This document shows, piece after piece, positions 1-11,566 of a stretch of DNA of 64,000 nt; the stretch's first letter is position 1; every line of letters starts with the position of its first letter. The notes beneath the pieces were generated by a model, which was given only the letters and a program-made list of their open reading frames with translations, had not been told where the DNA came from and did no database searches. Source of the DNA: Sanderia malayensis. Lineage: Eukaryota; Cnidaria; Scyphozoa; Semaeostomeae; Pelagiidae. The stretch covers positions 124,001-188,000 of the forward strand of contig RQOL01000253.1 in assembly GCA_013076295.1 (NCBI GenBank), written 5' to 3'. The position numbers were made by a program, and so were the translations under genes.

Positions 1-180
1 CCAGATTAAATTCATTTTGTCTCTTCATGATGGGTGCTCTTGCCAATTGAGAACATGTGAAGCTTTAGACACTCTTATATGATATTGCGATGCTTTGATC
101 GATCAAAGCAATGCGTTGATCGACCAAAGATTACATCATGATGTTACCAACATTAGAATGACTCGAAAGGAACATTCGAA

Positions 181-300
181 GGGTGACGTGATCGACTGCT
201 GATTGGCTAATGATTACATCATCATTCGAAAGGTGGCGTAATCGACTACTGATTGGTTAATTATTACATCATCATTCGAAAGGTGGCGTCAACATTCGAA
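181..300. repeat. Short tandem repeat, 50-bp unit
   Basis: Two full 50-bp units (181-230 and 231-280) and a partial third (281-300) can be aligned by eye. Each runs from a GGTGACGT or GGTGGCGT start to a TTACATCATCATTCGAA end. The flanking 98-130 segment contains related GATCGA/TTGATCGACC words. No coding potential is apparent. Confidence 0.8.
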
Positions 301-967
301 TGACAATATCGATTGTTATAAAATGAATAATAGATTTCTGAAACCAGCAAGAATGGAAACTTTAGACAAAAACGAAAACTGGCTATAAAGTTAAAAAAAG
401 GAGATTGTTTCATCAAAGAAATTGAAAGTTGCAAAAAATATGCGGATTTAGAGGAAACATTCCGTAGAAGTTTCAACTTCTGTAACAAAAAATACACCAT
501 TTACCGTATACACCATTGGTGACTTGCCATCTTCTTCAATGTAGAGAAACAGAACATTATATGAAGGACATGTTAGAGTGGAATGGTGTTGAGGTTATTT
601 GATATAAAGGCGGACATATAGAAAAAAATTATGCCCGAGCTTTAAACATGAGTAACTTTAATTTAGAATTTATGGAATAAAGAAAGCCCAATGTCATTGT
701 CCAGAAGATGAGGTGCCCAATTACTATGAACAAATAAGGACATTGCTATTATTATAAGAACATTAAAAAATTTCTTATTCATGACTACTCAACTTACGAC
801 AGTTCACACGTCAAGGTCATATGGTCTTAGGGTATGACCACATTACTCTAGGTGGCCGGAGGTTTGCTATATGACGTCATTGCGAATAACACGTCACATG
901 AATGGTGTTGATAAAATCACGTGTCCTTTGTCTATGTTCAGTCAGATCATCGGTGTTTGAACTTTGT
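301..967. other. No gene recognised
   Basis: AT-rich sequence with a TATAAAA word at 317-323 after the tandem repeat. A plus-strand open stretch near 400-510 and the opposite-strand 78-residue frame show no family I recognise. I see no splice-site pattern, RNA gene or repeat that I can support. Confidence 0.4.
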
Positions 968-2815
968 TCACATGCACAGTAAGTCAGAAAACGTTGCGCC
1001 ATTGCACAGCCAGCCAGAACCGGTCCTTATCACTCTACTTCCGCTTGATTTTTCCCTAATAGACCCCATGTAGTCCATAGCCCCAAAACCAAAGGTTTTG
1101 CTAATTTGAATTAGTTGTAAAGGGGCCCTGGTGTTGTGTGGATTCAGTTTAATTTGGCAACAATCAGGATGGGTTCGAATAAAGGATTCAATTGATGCAT
1201 GGATTCGAGGCAAAAAGAACCGCTCTTTAGCCCTGCCGATAGTGCGAGTAATACCCATGTGACCCCCAGAAGGGCCACTCTGAAGACTATGGAGGAAACC
1301 ATTTACTAAGTTTTCGGCCACAACAACATTATTGGGAAAAGAGTCCATTGAGTTATCAGGGTCTATTGATTTCATTAATAAGCCACGATCCACAAAGTGT
1401 TTGTCCCAAAAGGATCAATATGAAGACATGTGCTGATGTTTCGACTACACAAATGATGGGGGCCGAAGGAAGCCTTGTTCTTTCATTTCAATGACCTTCA
1501 AAATATTGGGGTCTTCGTGTTGAGCTGTATACAAATCTGTGTCTGGGAAATGACAAACAAAGCAGTGGACAGAGGTGTTCGTGGAATGGTTTGGCTTTTC
1601 AAAGGAAGAAGGGGCACATCTATGATTTAAGCGAGAGAGAGCGTTTGCATTTTGGTTTGAGTCCCCAGGGCGGTGTGACACAACAAAATCAAATTCTTGA
1701 AAGGTCATAATCCATCTAGCGATTCCATTTTTAGGGATCGTCCATTTTTGGCACTTCAAAGCTCCATTATCAGAAAGAAGTTAAAACTGACGGCCCAAGA
1801 TAAACACGGAAACGCTAAGTTGCAAACAAAAGAGCCAATGCTTCTTTCTCCATTGCTGTGTAACTTTGTTCTCGGCTTGTGAGAGTTCGACTGGCATATG
1901 ATATGACCCTTCATGGCCTGAGTGATCAAGCTGGGTTAAGACAGCATCAAGCCCAACATCGGATGCGTCAGTTTGTAGGTTAAAGATCTTGTTCAAGCAT
2001 GGGTAGGCTAAAATAGGTGCTGAGCAGAAGCAGGTTCTGAGGTATTCAAATGTTTTTTGGGAGATCTCTGTCTATTGAAGTCGGGTAGCTTTTTAGTGAA
2101 TCATTAGGGGAGAGGTAATGGTGGCAAATTCCGGTATAAACCGCCTGTAGTAGCCTGCAAGTCCCAGAAAGGATCGTAGCTTCTCCAGGGCAGAAGGGGC
2201 TGGGATGTCTTGAATTGCTATAACCCGTTTTGGATCAGTATGGATACGGTCTTTAGAAATAGTATGCCCTAAAACAGCAACCCCTTGAGAGCCAAATGAA
2301 CACTTAGGAGCTTTAACACTGAGATCGCAGTGCTGGTTGATATCTTTGAAAAAACAATTACATCATCAAAATATCATAAGCAAGTTTCGAATGCGAGACC
2401 GGACAGGACAACACTTGGAAAAGGCCCGTGAAAAAGAAGCCGGGACAGTGGATAGCCCATGTGGAGTTAGTAAAGGTTCATATAAACCAGTAGGTGTCAC
2501 GAATGCTGTTTTCTCCCAATATTCTGGGTCTACACTGACTTGCCAATATCCACTGCGAAGGTCCAAAGTACTAAAGACGCTATACCCATTTTAGGCGTCC
2601 AGCAAGTTATCAATTCGAGGCAAGGGAATAGCGTCATGCTTAGTGTCGTGGGGTTCTTCTGTATTAGAATACACCTCAGAGCTGGGGATGGTAATCAGAG
2701 GTTCTGTGGGCGATATCTCGCTTGCTATGGTGCTGATTCCGCTTAGGTTACACACAATAAAGACAACGAGCTTTTGCCGTGCCGTAGGGTTGGCCCAAGG
2801 CTGCCAGTGTACCAC
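968..2815 (-). pseudogene. Ty3/gypsy pol fragment (RT, RNase H, integrase start)
   Basis: Degraded polyprotein of a gypsy retrotransposon read in several minus-strand frames. In order from 2815 downwards I see the RT palm with DLRSGYWQV near 2560, a YFDD catalytic box in a shifted frame near 2360, and an SFLGLAGYYRRFIPEF box near 2150. RNase H follows with QTDASDVGLDAVL near 1970. A primer-grip/tether segment ending ANALSRL lies near 1640, then an integrase zinc region (GGHMGITRT then CCQIKL) near 1250-1140 and a short piece of integrase core. The upstream protease and gag and the downstream integrase are absent, and no LTRs were found. Stops and frameshifts separate every block, so this is an old dead fragment. 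Assignment to gypsy rests on motif order; the clade is not determined. Confidence 0.85.
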
Positions 2816-3296
2816 TTGTCTTATCTTTAACTCTATGAGGTTGACCGACTGTTTGACTGTGTCTTTGACTCTCTTACCTTACTCTACTTATATGAACAAT
2901 AATAATCAAAACAACGTGGTGACATGGTGCCCCATTCTTGTCCACCTGGGACCCGTACCATGTATTGGCACACGCCTTCACAGTTTCAAGCGGGTGCACC
3001 AGCCACCCACACTCATACGTAACAATACTCTAAAAAATAGGTGTTAAGTACAAGCTAACAGTTGTAGTTAAAAAAATAGGTAAACCTACAAATGATTCGC
3101 GAAGACACGCTGTGCAGCCGAGATTCATAAGTTGAAATAGAAATCAAAAGCACAGAGAGAGGACCAGACATCAACAGTAACAGACGTAGGGCCCATATAC
3201 AGTCAACTTTGCGCGGAGCGCAGTGGTGGCAATTAATTGGAATGCAAGGAATCGGGAAATTTGCTCAAGGCTGAAAAGAAGAAAGCTATCATCATG
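2816..3296. other. No gene recognised
   Basis: Sequence between the gypsy pol fragment and the foldback element. There are short overlapping frames on both strands but none resembles a family I know. It may include unrecognised remains of the upstream part of the gypsy element. Confidence 0.4.
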
Positions 3297-4133
3297 GGCA
3301 TAGTATAAAAACCATACCCCAGGAACCAGGACCACAAGTATGATCCTTAAGTAAGGAAAATCAAAAATGACCATTGACTATAGAGTGGTCATCCCCACTA
3401 ATGATTGACATCGGATCATGTTTCGAGAGATGATTTCATGGATTTCATTGCTTGATTCGCCACAAGGTTTCCGGTCGTAAATAAAACTTTTGGCAAGTAC
3501 TTTTGTTTTATCTGACCAATCTGACAAAATCTAGTGAGATCAAATGCACATTTTAAAAACATTTTAAAAGGGACAGCATTGCGTTGCAAACAACTGACAC
3601 AGCATACAATTAAGAAGGAAATTTGTATTTAATGACAGATATAGCTACTACTTATTGGTGCCTGATAGACGAAGGGAGGGGTGGAATAACCGCAGAGTTG
3701 GGAAACAGAGATTAGAAAAATTATAAGCAGAGTAAAAAATAAGCCCAGGGACGGGATATACGGGGAAGGTGAAACATTTAGGAACGCCTATTGCGCCAAA
3801 AGTTCGGAAAATTTGGTCGAGGCTCAGATGTTTTTATTTTTTCTTTTGTTCTAAGCAATAAACTATTGTTTTCTCTATTGTTCTTCATTTGAAATCGAGC
3901 CTCAGTGTTTTCATAAACTCATAAACAAAAAGTACTTGGCAAGCTTTATTTACGACCGGACACCTTGTGGCGAATCAAGCAATGAAATCCATGAAATCAT
4001 ATCTCGAAACGTGATCCGATGTCAATCATTAGCGGGGATGACCACTCTATAGTCAAGGGTCATTTTTGATTTTCCATACTTAAGGGTCATACTTGTGGTC
4101 CTGGGTCCTGGGGTATGGTTTTTATACTATGCC
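3297..4133. mobile_element. Foldback or MITE-like element with ~212-bp inverted repeats
   Basis: The left arm 3297-3509 begins GGCATAGTATAAAAACCAT, and the right arm 3922-4133 ends with its reverse complement. The arms match along about 212 bp with few differences. The centre (about 410 bp, 3510-3921) is unique and has no recognisable gene. CATCAT occurs just outside the left end (3290-3295) and two bases beyond the right end, a possible but weak target duplication. Long arms and a non-coding centre fit a non-autonomous DNA transposon or foldback element. The superfamily cannot be named from what I see. Confidence 0.75.
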
Positions 4134-4424
4134 GACATCATGCATTATTCATGTAACTGCCTGATGACAGTGATAAACGAAAACAACATGGCTGGTTTTC
4201 GAAGCTCAGAACATAAAGATCAATATTATTATAAAGACGCACAGGAGAAATGTTCTGCATAAATTGTGAATTTTTGTTCGGAATAAATTATGAAGTACCA
4301 TTGACCGTTATATTTTGGGCAACAAATGGCCCCACGTTTAAGAATGCCTCCTCCATCATTTCAGTTCTACATGTTTGAGAAGCAGTGCCCTGAGGCCAAT
4401 CTCATTTCTGCTTGCATTGACAAT
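4134..4424. other. No gene recognised; start of duplicated segment
   Basis: Sequence between the foldback element and the LINE tail. From 4225 on it is repeated from 5762, immediately right of the 100-N gap. The 5762-5961 part of the second copy likewise holds nothing I recognise. Confidence 0.5.
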
Positions 4425-4692
4425 ACTTGATTTACTTGATTTATTTGCTTGATCCAGCGACGAATAATCTCATCGCTTTCGAACTACTGGGGCAGAGAGG
4501 CCTCTCTGGCCTATGGTTTGCCCCCTGCGCTTCTTCATTATTGCATCTATTTTTCCTTTAAACGCGTTAACCGTTTCCACTAAAACGGTGTCTTTAGACA
4601 GATTGTTCCACTCCTCAACGACTCTTTGACTGAAGAAGTATTTCCGTATGTTCAGTCTACAGTGTTGCTTATGGATCTTGTGTTGATGACCT
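4425..4692 (-). pseudogene. LINE ORF2 C-terminus and 3' tail (duplicate copy)
   Basis: First copy of the LINE 3' end, equivalent to 5962-6227. The minus strand reads an RT C-terminal segment with IRKYFFSQRVVEEWN and KGKIDAIMKKRRG and stops at 4470-4472. The untranslated tail contains repeated ATCAAGT/ATCAAG words, as CR1/L2-type LINE tails often do. The frame is cut at 4692 by the gypsy LTR. This copy is probably an assembly duplicate. Confidence 0.75.
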
Positions 4693-5149
4693 TGTAGTGA
4701 CTACTTAATGGCTTTCATTCATTTTTAATTCATTTCATTTCTAAATGTATTCTTTAATTCCTTACATACGTAGTAACAAACATGTTTACATCCATCGCTA
4801 TCCTCGTATCACGTAGAACAGAATGATCTAGCTTAGTCATAGCGTTGCTGTCGTAAACATCCCTAAATGTAGCTTCGTTTAATTATTTCATATATTCACA
4901 CTTACATTATTACTCATGATTTACGTAGATAAAATTATCTTCCTATTCCTCGTAACTGATATATAAATTCGTAGTAAATTTGAAATAGTTAGATTTAGTT
5001 TTTGGATTCAACAAAACGCACAAAAACACGAACGATTTGTTTATTCTCTCCAGTCTCTCGAGTCAAGTTCAACATCGTCTAAAGCAAGAATATTTGGTGA
5101 GATCTTTCTTTATTTTATTAGTAGATATAAATATCTTGTGTTTACTAAA
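4693..5149 (+). repeat. CsRn1-like gypsy 5' LTR (duplicate copy)
   Basis: A 457-bp LTR starting TGTAGTGACTAC and ending GTTTACTAAA. It is preceded by the target base string ACCT and followed at 5151 by the primer-binding site TGGTGACCACGCC. It is identical or nearly so to 6228-6684, and slightly longer than the 3' LTR at 11586-12030 because of small indels. Confidence 0.85.
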
Positions 5150-5274
5150 TTGGTGACCACGCCGCGACCCGAAGCGTGCTACTTAGAGACTTAAAATCGT
5201 TTATTAGGCCTATATTTCTGTTTACATCGTTCTCCTTCGATATGCGTACTGCATAAACCTCAGTTGTACTCACA

Positions 5275-5661
5275 ATGAATCCCACGGAATCTTCCTCTGC
5301 TACTGGTGCAAATGCTAGTTCGTCTTCAGCGTCTGCTTCTCCAGCCTCACCAGCAGGATTCGTTCCTTATCAACCGGTTGCTGCAGTAAGCCACCATTCT
5401 GGCCTAACGACCCAGAACTTTGGTTTGCACAGGTCGAGTGTCAATTTGAATCACGAAGCATCACAATTCAAAGTACCAAATTCAACTACGTGGTAGCCAT
5501 TTTACAGCCTGAGATAGCCCAGGAAGTACGTGACTTGCTCGTTAATAGGCCTGCACAAAATGCCTACGATCGTCTAAAAGAGGCCCTGATAAAACGAACC
5601 TCTACATCTGATCAAAAACGACTGCACCAGCTATTAATCGCTGAAGAGCTCGGTGATAGAA
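5275..5661 (+). pseudogene. Gypsy gag start (duplicate copy, cut by gap)
   Basis: Repeat of 6810-7196, ending at the N run. It begins MNPTESSSATG and shows the same frameshift after FKVPNSTTW as the second copy. It should not be counted as a separate gene. Confidence 0.8.
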
Positions 5662-5761
5662 NNNNNNNNNNNNNNNNNNNNNNNNNNNNNNNNNNNNNNN
5701 NNNNNNNNNNNNNNNNNNNNNNNNNNNNNNNNNNNNNNNNNNNNNNNNNNNNNNNNNNNNN
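5662..5761. other. Assembly gap (100 N)
   Basis: Exactly 100 N, the convention for a gap of unknown size. The sequence on both sides overlaps in content, so the true gap is probably negative (an overlap). Confidence 0.99.
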
Positions 5762-5961
5762 ATTATTATAAAGACGCACAGGAGAAATGTTCTGCATAAA
5801 TTGTGAATTTTTGTTCGGAATAAATTATGAAGTACCATTGACCGTTATATTTGGGCAACAAATGGCCCCACGTTTAAGAATGCCTCCTCCATCATTTCAG
5901 TTCTACATGTTTGAGAAGCAGTGCCCTGAGGCCAATCTCATTTCTGCTTGCATTGACAATA

Positions 5962-6227
5962 CTTGATTTACTTGATTTATTTTCTTGATCCAGCGACGAA
6001 TAATCTCATCGCTTTCGAACTACTGGGGCAGAGAGGCCTCTCTGGCCTATGGTTTGCCCCCTGCGCTTCTTCATTATTGCATCTATTTTCCTTTAAACGC
6101 GTTAACCGTTTCCACTAAAACGGTGTCTTTAGACAGATTGTTCCACTCCTCAACGACTCTTTGACTGAAGAAGTATTTCCGTATGTTCAGTCTACAGTGT
6201 TGCTTATGGATCTTGTGTTGATGACCT
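5962..6227 (-). pseudogene. LINE ORF2 C-terminus and 3' tail
   Basis: Terminal part of the minus-strand LINE whose 5' parts lie at 12031-15692. The reading frame carries the end of reverse transcriptase (IRKYFFSQRVVEEWN, then KGKIDAIMKKRRG) and stops at 6006-6008. The tail to about 5962 holds ATCAAGT-type short repeats. At 6228 the frame is broken by the gypsy LTR. The other half of the target site, ACCT, is at 12031-12034, where the LINE frame resumes with the FKI/FKGLDGIKPEE region. This segment-to-segment continuity is the main evidence that the gypsy element landed in the LINE. Confidence 0.85.
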
Positions 6228-6684
6228 TGTAGTGACTACTTAATGGCTTTCATTCATTTTTAATTCATTTCATTTCTAAATGTATTCTTTAATTCCTTAC
6301 ATACGTAGTAACAAACATGTTTACATCCATCGCTATCCTCGTATCACGTAGAACAGAATGATCTAGCTTAGTCATAGCGTTGCTGTCGTAAACATCCCTA
6401 AATGTAGCTTCGTTTAATTATTTCATATATTCACACTTACATTATTACTCATGATTTACGTAGATAAAATTATCTTCCTATTCCTCGTAACTGATATATA
6501 AATTCGTAGTAAATTTGAAATAGTTAGATTTAGTTTTTGGATTCAACAAAACGCACAAAAACACGAACGATTTGTTTATTCTCTCCAGTCTCTCGAGTCA
6601 AGTTCAACATCGTCTAAAGCAAGAATATTTGGTGAGATCTTTCTTTATTTTATTAGTAGATATAAATATCTTGTGTTTACTAAA
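6228..6684 (+). repeat. CsRn1-like gypsy 5' LTR
   Basis: A 457-bp LTR, TGTAGTGACTAC to GTTTACTAAA. The left target base string is ACCT (6224-6227), matched after the 3' LTR at 12031-12034. Its end does not show the usual CA, which is odd but is shared by both LTRs. Confidence 0.88.
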
Positions 6685-6685
6685 T

Positions 6686-6703
6686 TGGTGACCACGCCGC
6701 GAC
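6686..6703 (+). other. Primer-binding site, tRNA-Trp-like
   Basis: TGGTGACCACGCCGCGAC directly follows the LTR. TGGTGACC matches the start of a tRNA-Trp primer site, the primer known for CsRn1/Kabuki elements, and the rest is imperfect. The tRNA assignment is an inference. Confidence 0.55.
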
Positions 6704-6809
6704 CCGAAGCGTGCTACTTAGAGACTTAAAATCGTTTATTAGGCCTATATTTCTGTTTACATCGTTCTCCTTCGATATGCGTACTGCATAAACCTCAGTT
6801 GTACTCACA

Positions 6810-7730
6810 ATGAATCCCACGGAATCTTCCTCTGCTACTGGTGCAAATGCTAGTTCATCTTCAGCGTCTGCTTCTCCAGCCTCACCAGCAGGATTCGTTC
6901 CTTATCAACCGGTTGCTGCAGTAAGCCACCATTCTGGCCTAACGACCCAGAACTTTGGTTTGCACAGGTCGAGTGTCAATTTGAATCACGAAGCATCACA
7001 ATTCAAAGTACCAAATTCAACTACGTGGTAGCCATTTTACAGCCTGAGATAGCCCAGGAAGTACGTGACTTGCTCGTTAATAGGCCTGCACAAAATGCCT
7101 ACGATCGTCTAAAAGAGGCCCTGATAAAACGAACCTCTACATCTGATCAAAAACGACTGCACCAGCTATTAATCGCTGAAGAGCTCGGTGATAGAAAGCC
7201 CTCTCAGCTCCTTCGACGAATGCAGCAACTTCAAGGTGGAAGCAACCTTGAACCAAACATCCTTCGCCAACTGTTCCTCCAGCGTCTACCACGAAATGCC
7301 CAGTTGATCCGGACACAGTACCACTTGACGACTTGGCCGCACTTGCAGACAAAATTCTAGAAGTTGCTGGTCCACCTCAAGCAATCTTTGCCATTTCTAT
7401 GCAAAAATCGGCACTTACGAATACAAAAATGGAAGAGATGCAAGGCCAAATCAACCAGCTCAAAACACAAATTCAGGCCCTCACGAGTCAGCTGAACACA
7501 CAGCTTCCTTTTCGTGGCCGTTCGAGATCACGGGGGAATCTCCATTCCGCCGACAACAGCCTCGAGATCAATCGCAATCGCCTAACCGGGCCAAAGTCTG
7601 CTGGTATCACAAGACGTTTCGGACAGAAGCACAAAGATGTACACAACCGTGCGCATATTTACATCCTGACCCCCAGAACTCAAATGCACAACAACAGCCA
7701 CGATTGCAGGGAAATGACCCAGCCAGAGAC
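6810..7730 (+). pseudogene. Gypsy Gag with CHCC zinc motif, frameshifted
   Basis: Gag of the CsRn1-like element, the capsid/nucleocapsid precursor. The N-terminus is Ser/Ala-rich (MNPTESSSATG) and runs to 7028. The frame then shifts to a capsid segment at 7025-7333 (VAILQPEIAQEVRDLL, then EELGDRKPSQLLRRM). It shifts again to ADKILEVAGPPQAIF at 7333-7590, and finally to a frame at 7596-7728 that carries CWYH, nine residues, then C and three residues further C. That is the Cys-His-Cys-Cys spacing of CsRn1 Gag. The last frame ends just before pol, which lies in the minus-one frame, consistent with ribosomal frameshifting in the ancestor. Small deletions near 7020 and 7320 explain at least two breaks. 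Confidence 0.85.
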
Positions 7731-7732
7731 TG

Positions 7733-10700
7733 ATGGCGACAAGTCACCCTGGCCCCACTTCTACCAGTCGCCTATTCTTCGTTACTGATAAGTACTCTGG
7801 TACAAGATTTTTAGTAGACACTGGCACTGATGTAAGTGTAATTCCATGCCAAGCCATCGAAAAACGTCATCATAATCCTTCTGCATTTCAACTTCAAGCC
7901 GTAAATAAATCTTCGATATCTACGTATGGTGAAAGATCAATTGCTCTTGATCTCGGACTTTGCCGTACCTATCGATGGATATTTATTATTGCTGACGTGC
8001 AAACGCCCATTCTTGGAGCCGATTTTTTATCACATTACGTGTTAAAGGTTGATGTACGCCATCGAAAACTCACTGACACGACAACAACGCTGATGATACA
8101 AGGAATTCGCAGCTCATTAGATTCACCTCGTCCGATGTTTGCCATCCCTTTTGCGTCCTCAATCTATCACGACCTACTGCAACGGTTTCCGTCGCTCGTC
8201 CGTCAAAATTACGACGAAAAAGCCGTCAAGCATAACATCAGGCACCATATTCAAACAAAAGGCCCGCCTGTTTTCAGTCGACCACGCCGACTTGCATCTG
8301 ATCGATTGGCCATCGCCAAAAGTGAATTTGATCATATGCTTCAACTCGGTATTATTCGCCCATCAAAGAGCAACTGGTCCTCGCCTCTGCATATGGTACC
8401 AAAACCAACGGCTGGTGATTGGAGACCCTGTGGTGATTACCGCGCTTTGAACAATGTCACTGTTCCTGATCGGTACCCAATACCACACATTCATGATTTT
8501 GCCACCGCGTTACACGGAAAAATAATCTTTTCCAAAATAGACCTCGTGCGTGCATATCATCAGATTCCCGTTGCTTCGGAAGATATACCAAAAACTGCCA
8601 TAACTACACATTTTGGTCTTTTTGAATTTATTCGAATGCCTTTCGGACTTCACAATGCTGCGCAAACATTTCAACGATTCATCGATGAAGTTATACACGG
8701 TTTAGACTTCGTTTACGCCTACATAGATGATTTACTTATCGGTAGCTCATCCGGATCAGAACACCTCACACATTTGGAAAAACTCTTCGAAAGACTCCTT
8801 GAATACGGACTAGTCGTCAAAGCGTCAAAATGTACATTTGGCGCAGATTCATTGGACTTTCTCGGTCATCGAATATCAGCCTCTGGTATCTCACCTCTTC
8901 AATCCAAGATTACTGCAATATGCGAATTTCCTGAGGCAGCACCAACATCACTAAGGCAGTTACGGGAATTCCTTGGATTGATAAATTTTTATCGCAGATT
9001 TGTACCAAACTGTGCCCAAATCGTACAACCGTTAACGGATTTATTAGCTGGTAGAAGACCTAAAACCGCTCTTGACCTATCTGAAAACGCCTTAGCCGCC
9101 TTCCAAGGCATCAAGTCAGCGCTTGCCACTGCAACAATGCTAGTACACCCATCACCTACTGATCCGTACTGTCTCATGGCTGACGCGTCAAACCTCGCTG
9201 TCGGAGCCGTACTTCAGCAACATATTGACGGACAATGGAAGCCAATTTCGTTTTTCTCAAAACGCTTAGAGCCGGCAGAAACAAAGTACAGCACTTTTGG
9301 ACGAGAGCTGCTAGCTGTGTATCTTGCCATTCGTCATTTCCGTCACTGCCTTGAAGGTCGCCTGTTTTACATCTTAACCGACCACAAGCCGCTAACACAT
9401 GCTCTGTCAGCATCAGCCAATCGCCATTCACCGCGAGAGATACGTCATCTCGATTATATCTCTCAATTTACAACGGACATTCACCACATTCAAGGCAAGG
9501 AAAATGTTGTTGCCGATGCATTGTCGAGAACTGAAATCAACTTGTTACAATCCGTTCAACCGATTGATTTTACACAACTTGCAAAAGCACAACAAGAAGA
9601 TCCTGACTTGCCCATTCTTCAGTGTTCGTCATCTCTTCGTTTGAAAGCCTTCCCGATCCAAAACGCAATCGGTACAATCTTATGCGACACTTCGACAGAT
9701 AATCCACGGCCCTATGTACCCCTTTTATATCGACGCATTGTTTTCAACAACCTTCACAACATCTCACACCCCGGTATTCGCGCCACACAAAACTTGATCA
9801 CAGCTCACCATGTTTGGCCACACATTAACACAGACATCCGTCAATGGACTCGTGCATGTCTCCAATGTCAGAAAGCCAAAATACAACGTGACACTTTCAC
9901 TCCTCTCGGAACATTTGCCACGCCAGATGCTCGCTTTGCACATGTTCATATCGATTTAGTTGGTCCACTACCACCTTCTAATGGACATCAATATTTGCTT
10001 GCATGCATCGATCGCTTCACTCGTTGGTCACATGCTATTCCGATTTCCGACACCACAGCTGAAACATGCGCTCAAGCTCTCGTTACGCATTGGATTGCCA
10101 CCTTCGGTGTTGTCGTGGGGTAGTTTTCTGTCTTTGAACTTCCACCGCCAGACGTGGGGTACGGCACTCATTATGTCGGTAGAGTCTTGGTGCTGCTAAG
10201 ATCAGTGACTTCTTTCAGACTTTCAACAGAGATAGACACAGGTTTGCCTTCTATCTTTTAATGGTGGGTTGCCGTACCCACTCTACCAACAATTTTAATT
10301 GGTGGGCGGCAGTACCCACTGTACCAACGTTAAGTTGGTGGGCTGCCGTACCCACTCTACGACAATTTTAATGAAAACTCGAGCTACATATATTTCCTTT
10401 ATCTTATAAATAATTTAAAGTGTTCATCTTCATCTTCTGTCGTAATGGGCGTAACCGATGGCCATGTCCCAGGTTGCTTTTAGGGTACCATTCTGTTTCT
10501 CTTCATGGATGGCCATATCTTCATTGGTTTTAACACCTTTTGCCCATGACGGTATAATATTCAGTGAGTAAACTCATTACTTCACTTTTTACAAATTTTG
10601 TTTACGCAGCCTCGCTATGGTGGCATTCTCATCACTAGCGGAAATTTATCTCTTTATAATATAATATTCTTTATATAATCTCTTTAAATTATATAATCTC

Positions 10701-11498
10701 GTTAGAGCCCTTTACGACACTTATTTTAAAGTGCAATAATATGTCTTCGCATATTTTTATAAAGGGTCTCATAACAGTGTGCCCACTACGATTACCACAG
10801 ATCGCGGTGCACAATTCGAGACCGCCCTCTTTCGTTCCTTGACATCACTCCTCGGCATCAAACGCATCCGTACTACTGCCTACCATCCTAGTGCAAATGG
10901 CCTCGTCGAGCGATTTCACCGTCACCTTAAATGGACCGAGTTGATCCCGTTGATTTTACTCCTGATTCGATCTACGATCAAAACCGACATTACGTGTTCA
11001 CCCGCTGTTCGCTTACCCGGACAGTTCTTTGACACAGACAACTCAGAGAATCTCGACCCTTCTAGCTATGCGGATCGCCTTCGTTATGCAATGCAATGTT
11101 TATCAGCTGTTCCACTTCGAATGCAATCAACGTACTCGCATCTTCCAGCAGATCTGATGAAGTGTACCCACTTCTTCGTCCGACACGATGCAGTTTGGAA
11201 ACCACTACAAACACCATACGATGGTCCGTACAGAGTTCTTGACCGACATGAAAAACACTTCTTGCTCGAAATCAAAGGCCGTCAGCAAACCGTTACTATA
11301 GATCTCTTAAAAGTGGCTCACCTTGATACCGACTATCTTCAACCAACGATCCCAGCTACACCTCCAGTGCAACCTCCAGAAACACCTCAACCAACAAGAT
11401 CAGAGCCAATCTCCCAAGCAACCCCGATTCTTCCACCACGGACTACTCGCTCTGGTCGCAAAGTTCATTTCCCTGAACGATATGGTTTTGACTTTTAA
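7733..11498 (+). pseudogene. Gypsy Pol (protease, RT, RNase H, integrase), split by a solo LTR
   Basis: The first open block, 7733-10110, encodes aspartic protease (DTGTD at residues 29-33), reverse transcriptase (YIDD at about residue 330) and the [16 protein letters not shown] thumb box. It continues with RNase H ([11 protein letters not shown], later TDHKPL) and the integrase zinc region (HNISHPG then CLQCQKAK). The first catalytic Asp of integrase follows in HIDLVGP near 9950. The frame then runs into a solo LTR at 10111. After it, 10781-11498 resumes with the second Asp (TTDRGAQFE) and the catalytic Glu (NGLVERFHR). Residues after RHLK appear deleted before WTELIP. The C-terminal tail is Pro/Thr-rich and ends RYGFDF. 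The apparent last residues before the stop at 10123 are LTR sequence, not Pol. Confidence 0.92.
10111..10776. mobile_element. Solo LTR in gypsy integrase, TSD GTGT
   Basis: A 666-bp insert starting TGTCGTGGGG and ending CATAACA. It is flanked by GTGT at 10107-10110 and 10777-10780. Removing the insert and one GTGT restores the integrase frame between its first and second catalytic Asp. TG...CA ends, a four-base duplication and no coding capacity fit a solo LTR left by LTR-LTR recombination. Three ~39-bp repeats with GTACCCACT cores occupy about 10260-10375. The family is not otherwise present in this window. Confidence 0.85.
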
Positions 11499-11566
11499 AC
11501 AGCCTGTTTAACACGTTTTCAGCACGTTAATCGTCCTATCGAACGCTTCGCTTCCCTCGTCTTCTA

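Larger units (their letters stand above)
4225..7196. repeat. Duplicated segment flanking the first assembly gap
   Basis: Positions 4225-5661 (1437 bp) and 5762-7196 (1435 bp) are nearly identical. They differ at only a few sites, for example one T in a run near 4310 versus 5850 and one CG/CA change near 5316. The left copy stops at the last base before the N run and the right copy starts at the first base after it. This is what two overlapping contigs or haplotigs joined with a standard 100-N gap would look like, not a genomic duplication. Both copies contain the LINE 3' tail, the gypsy 5' LTR and the start of gag. Confidence 0.9.

Noticed and set aside
264..500. 78-residue minus-strand frame near the left end
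   Set aside because: AT-rich, partly composed of the 50-bp tandem repeat, no recognised domain.
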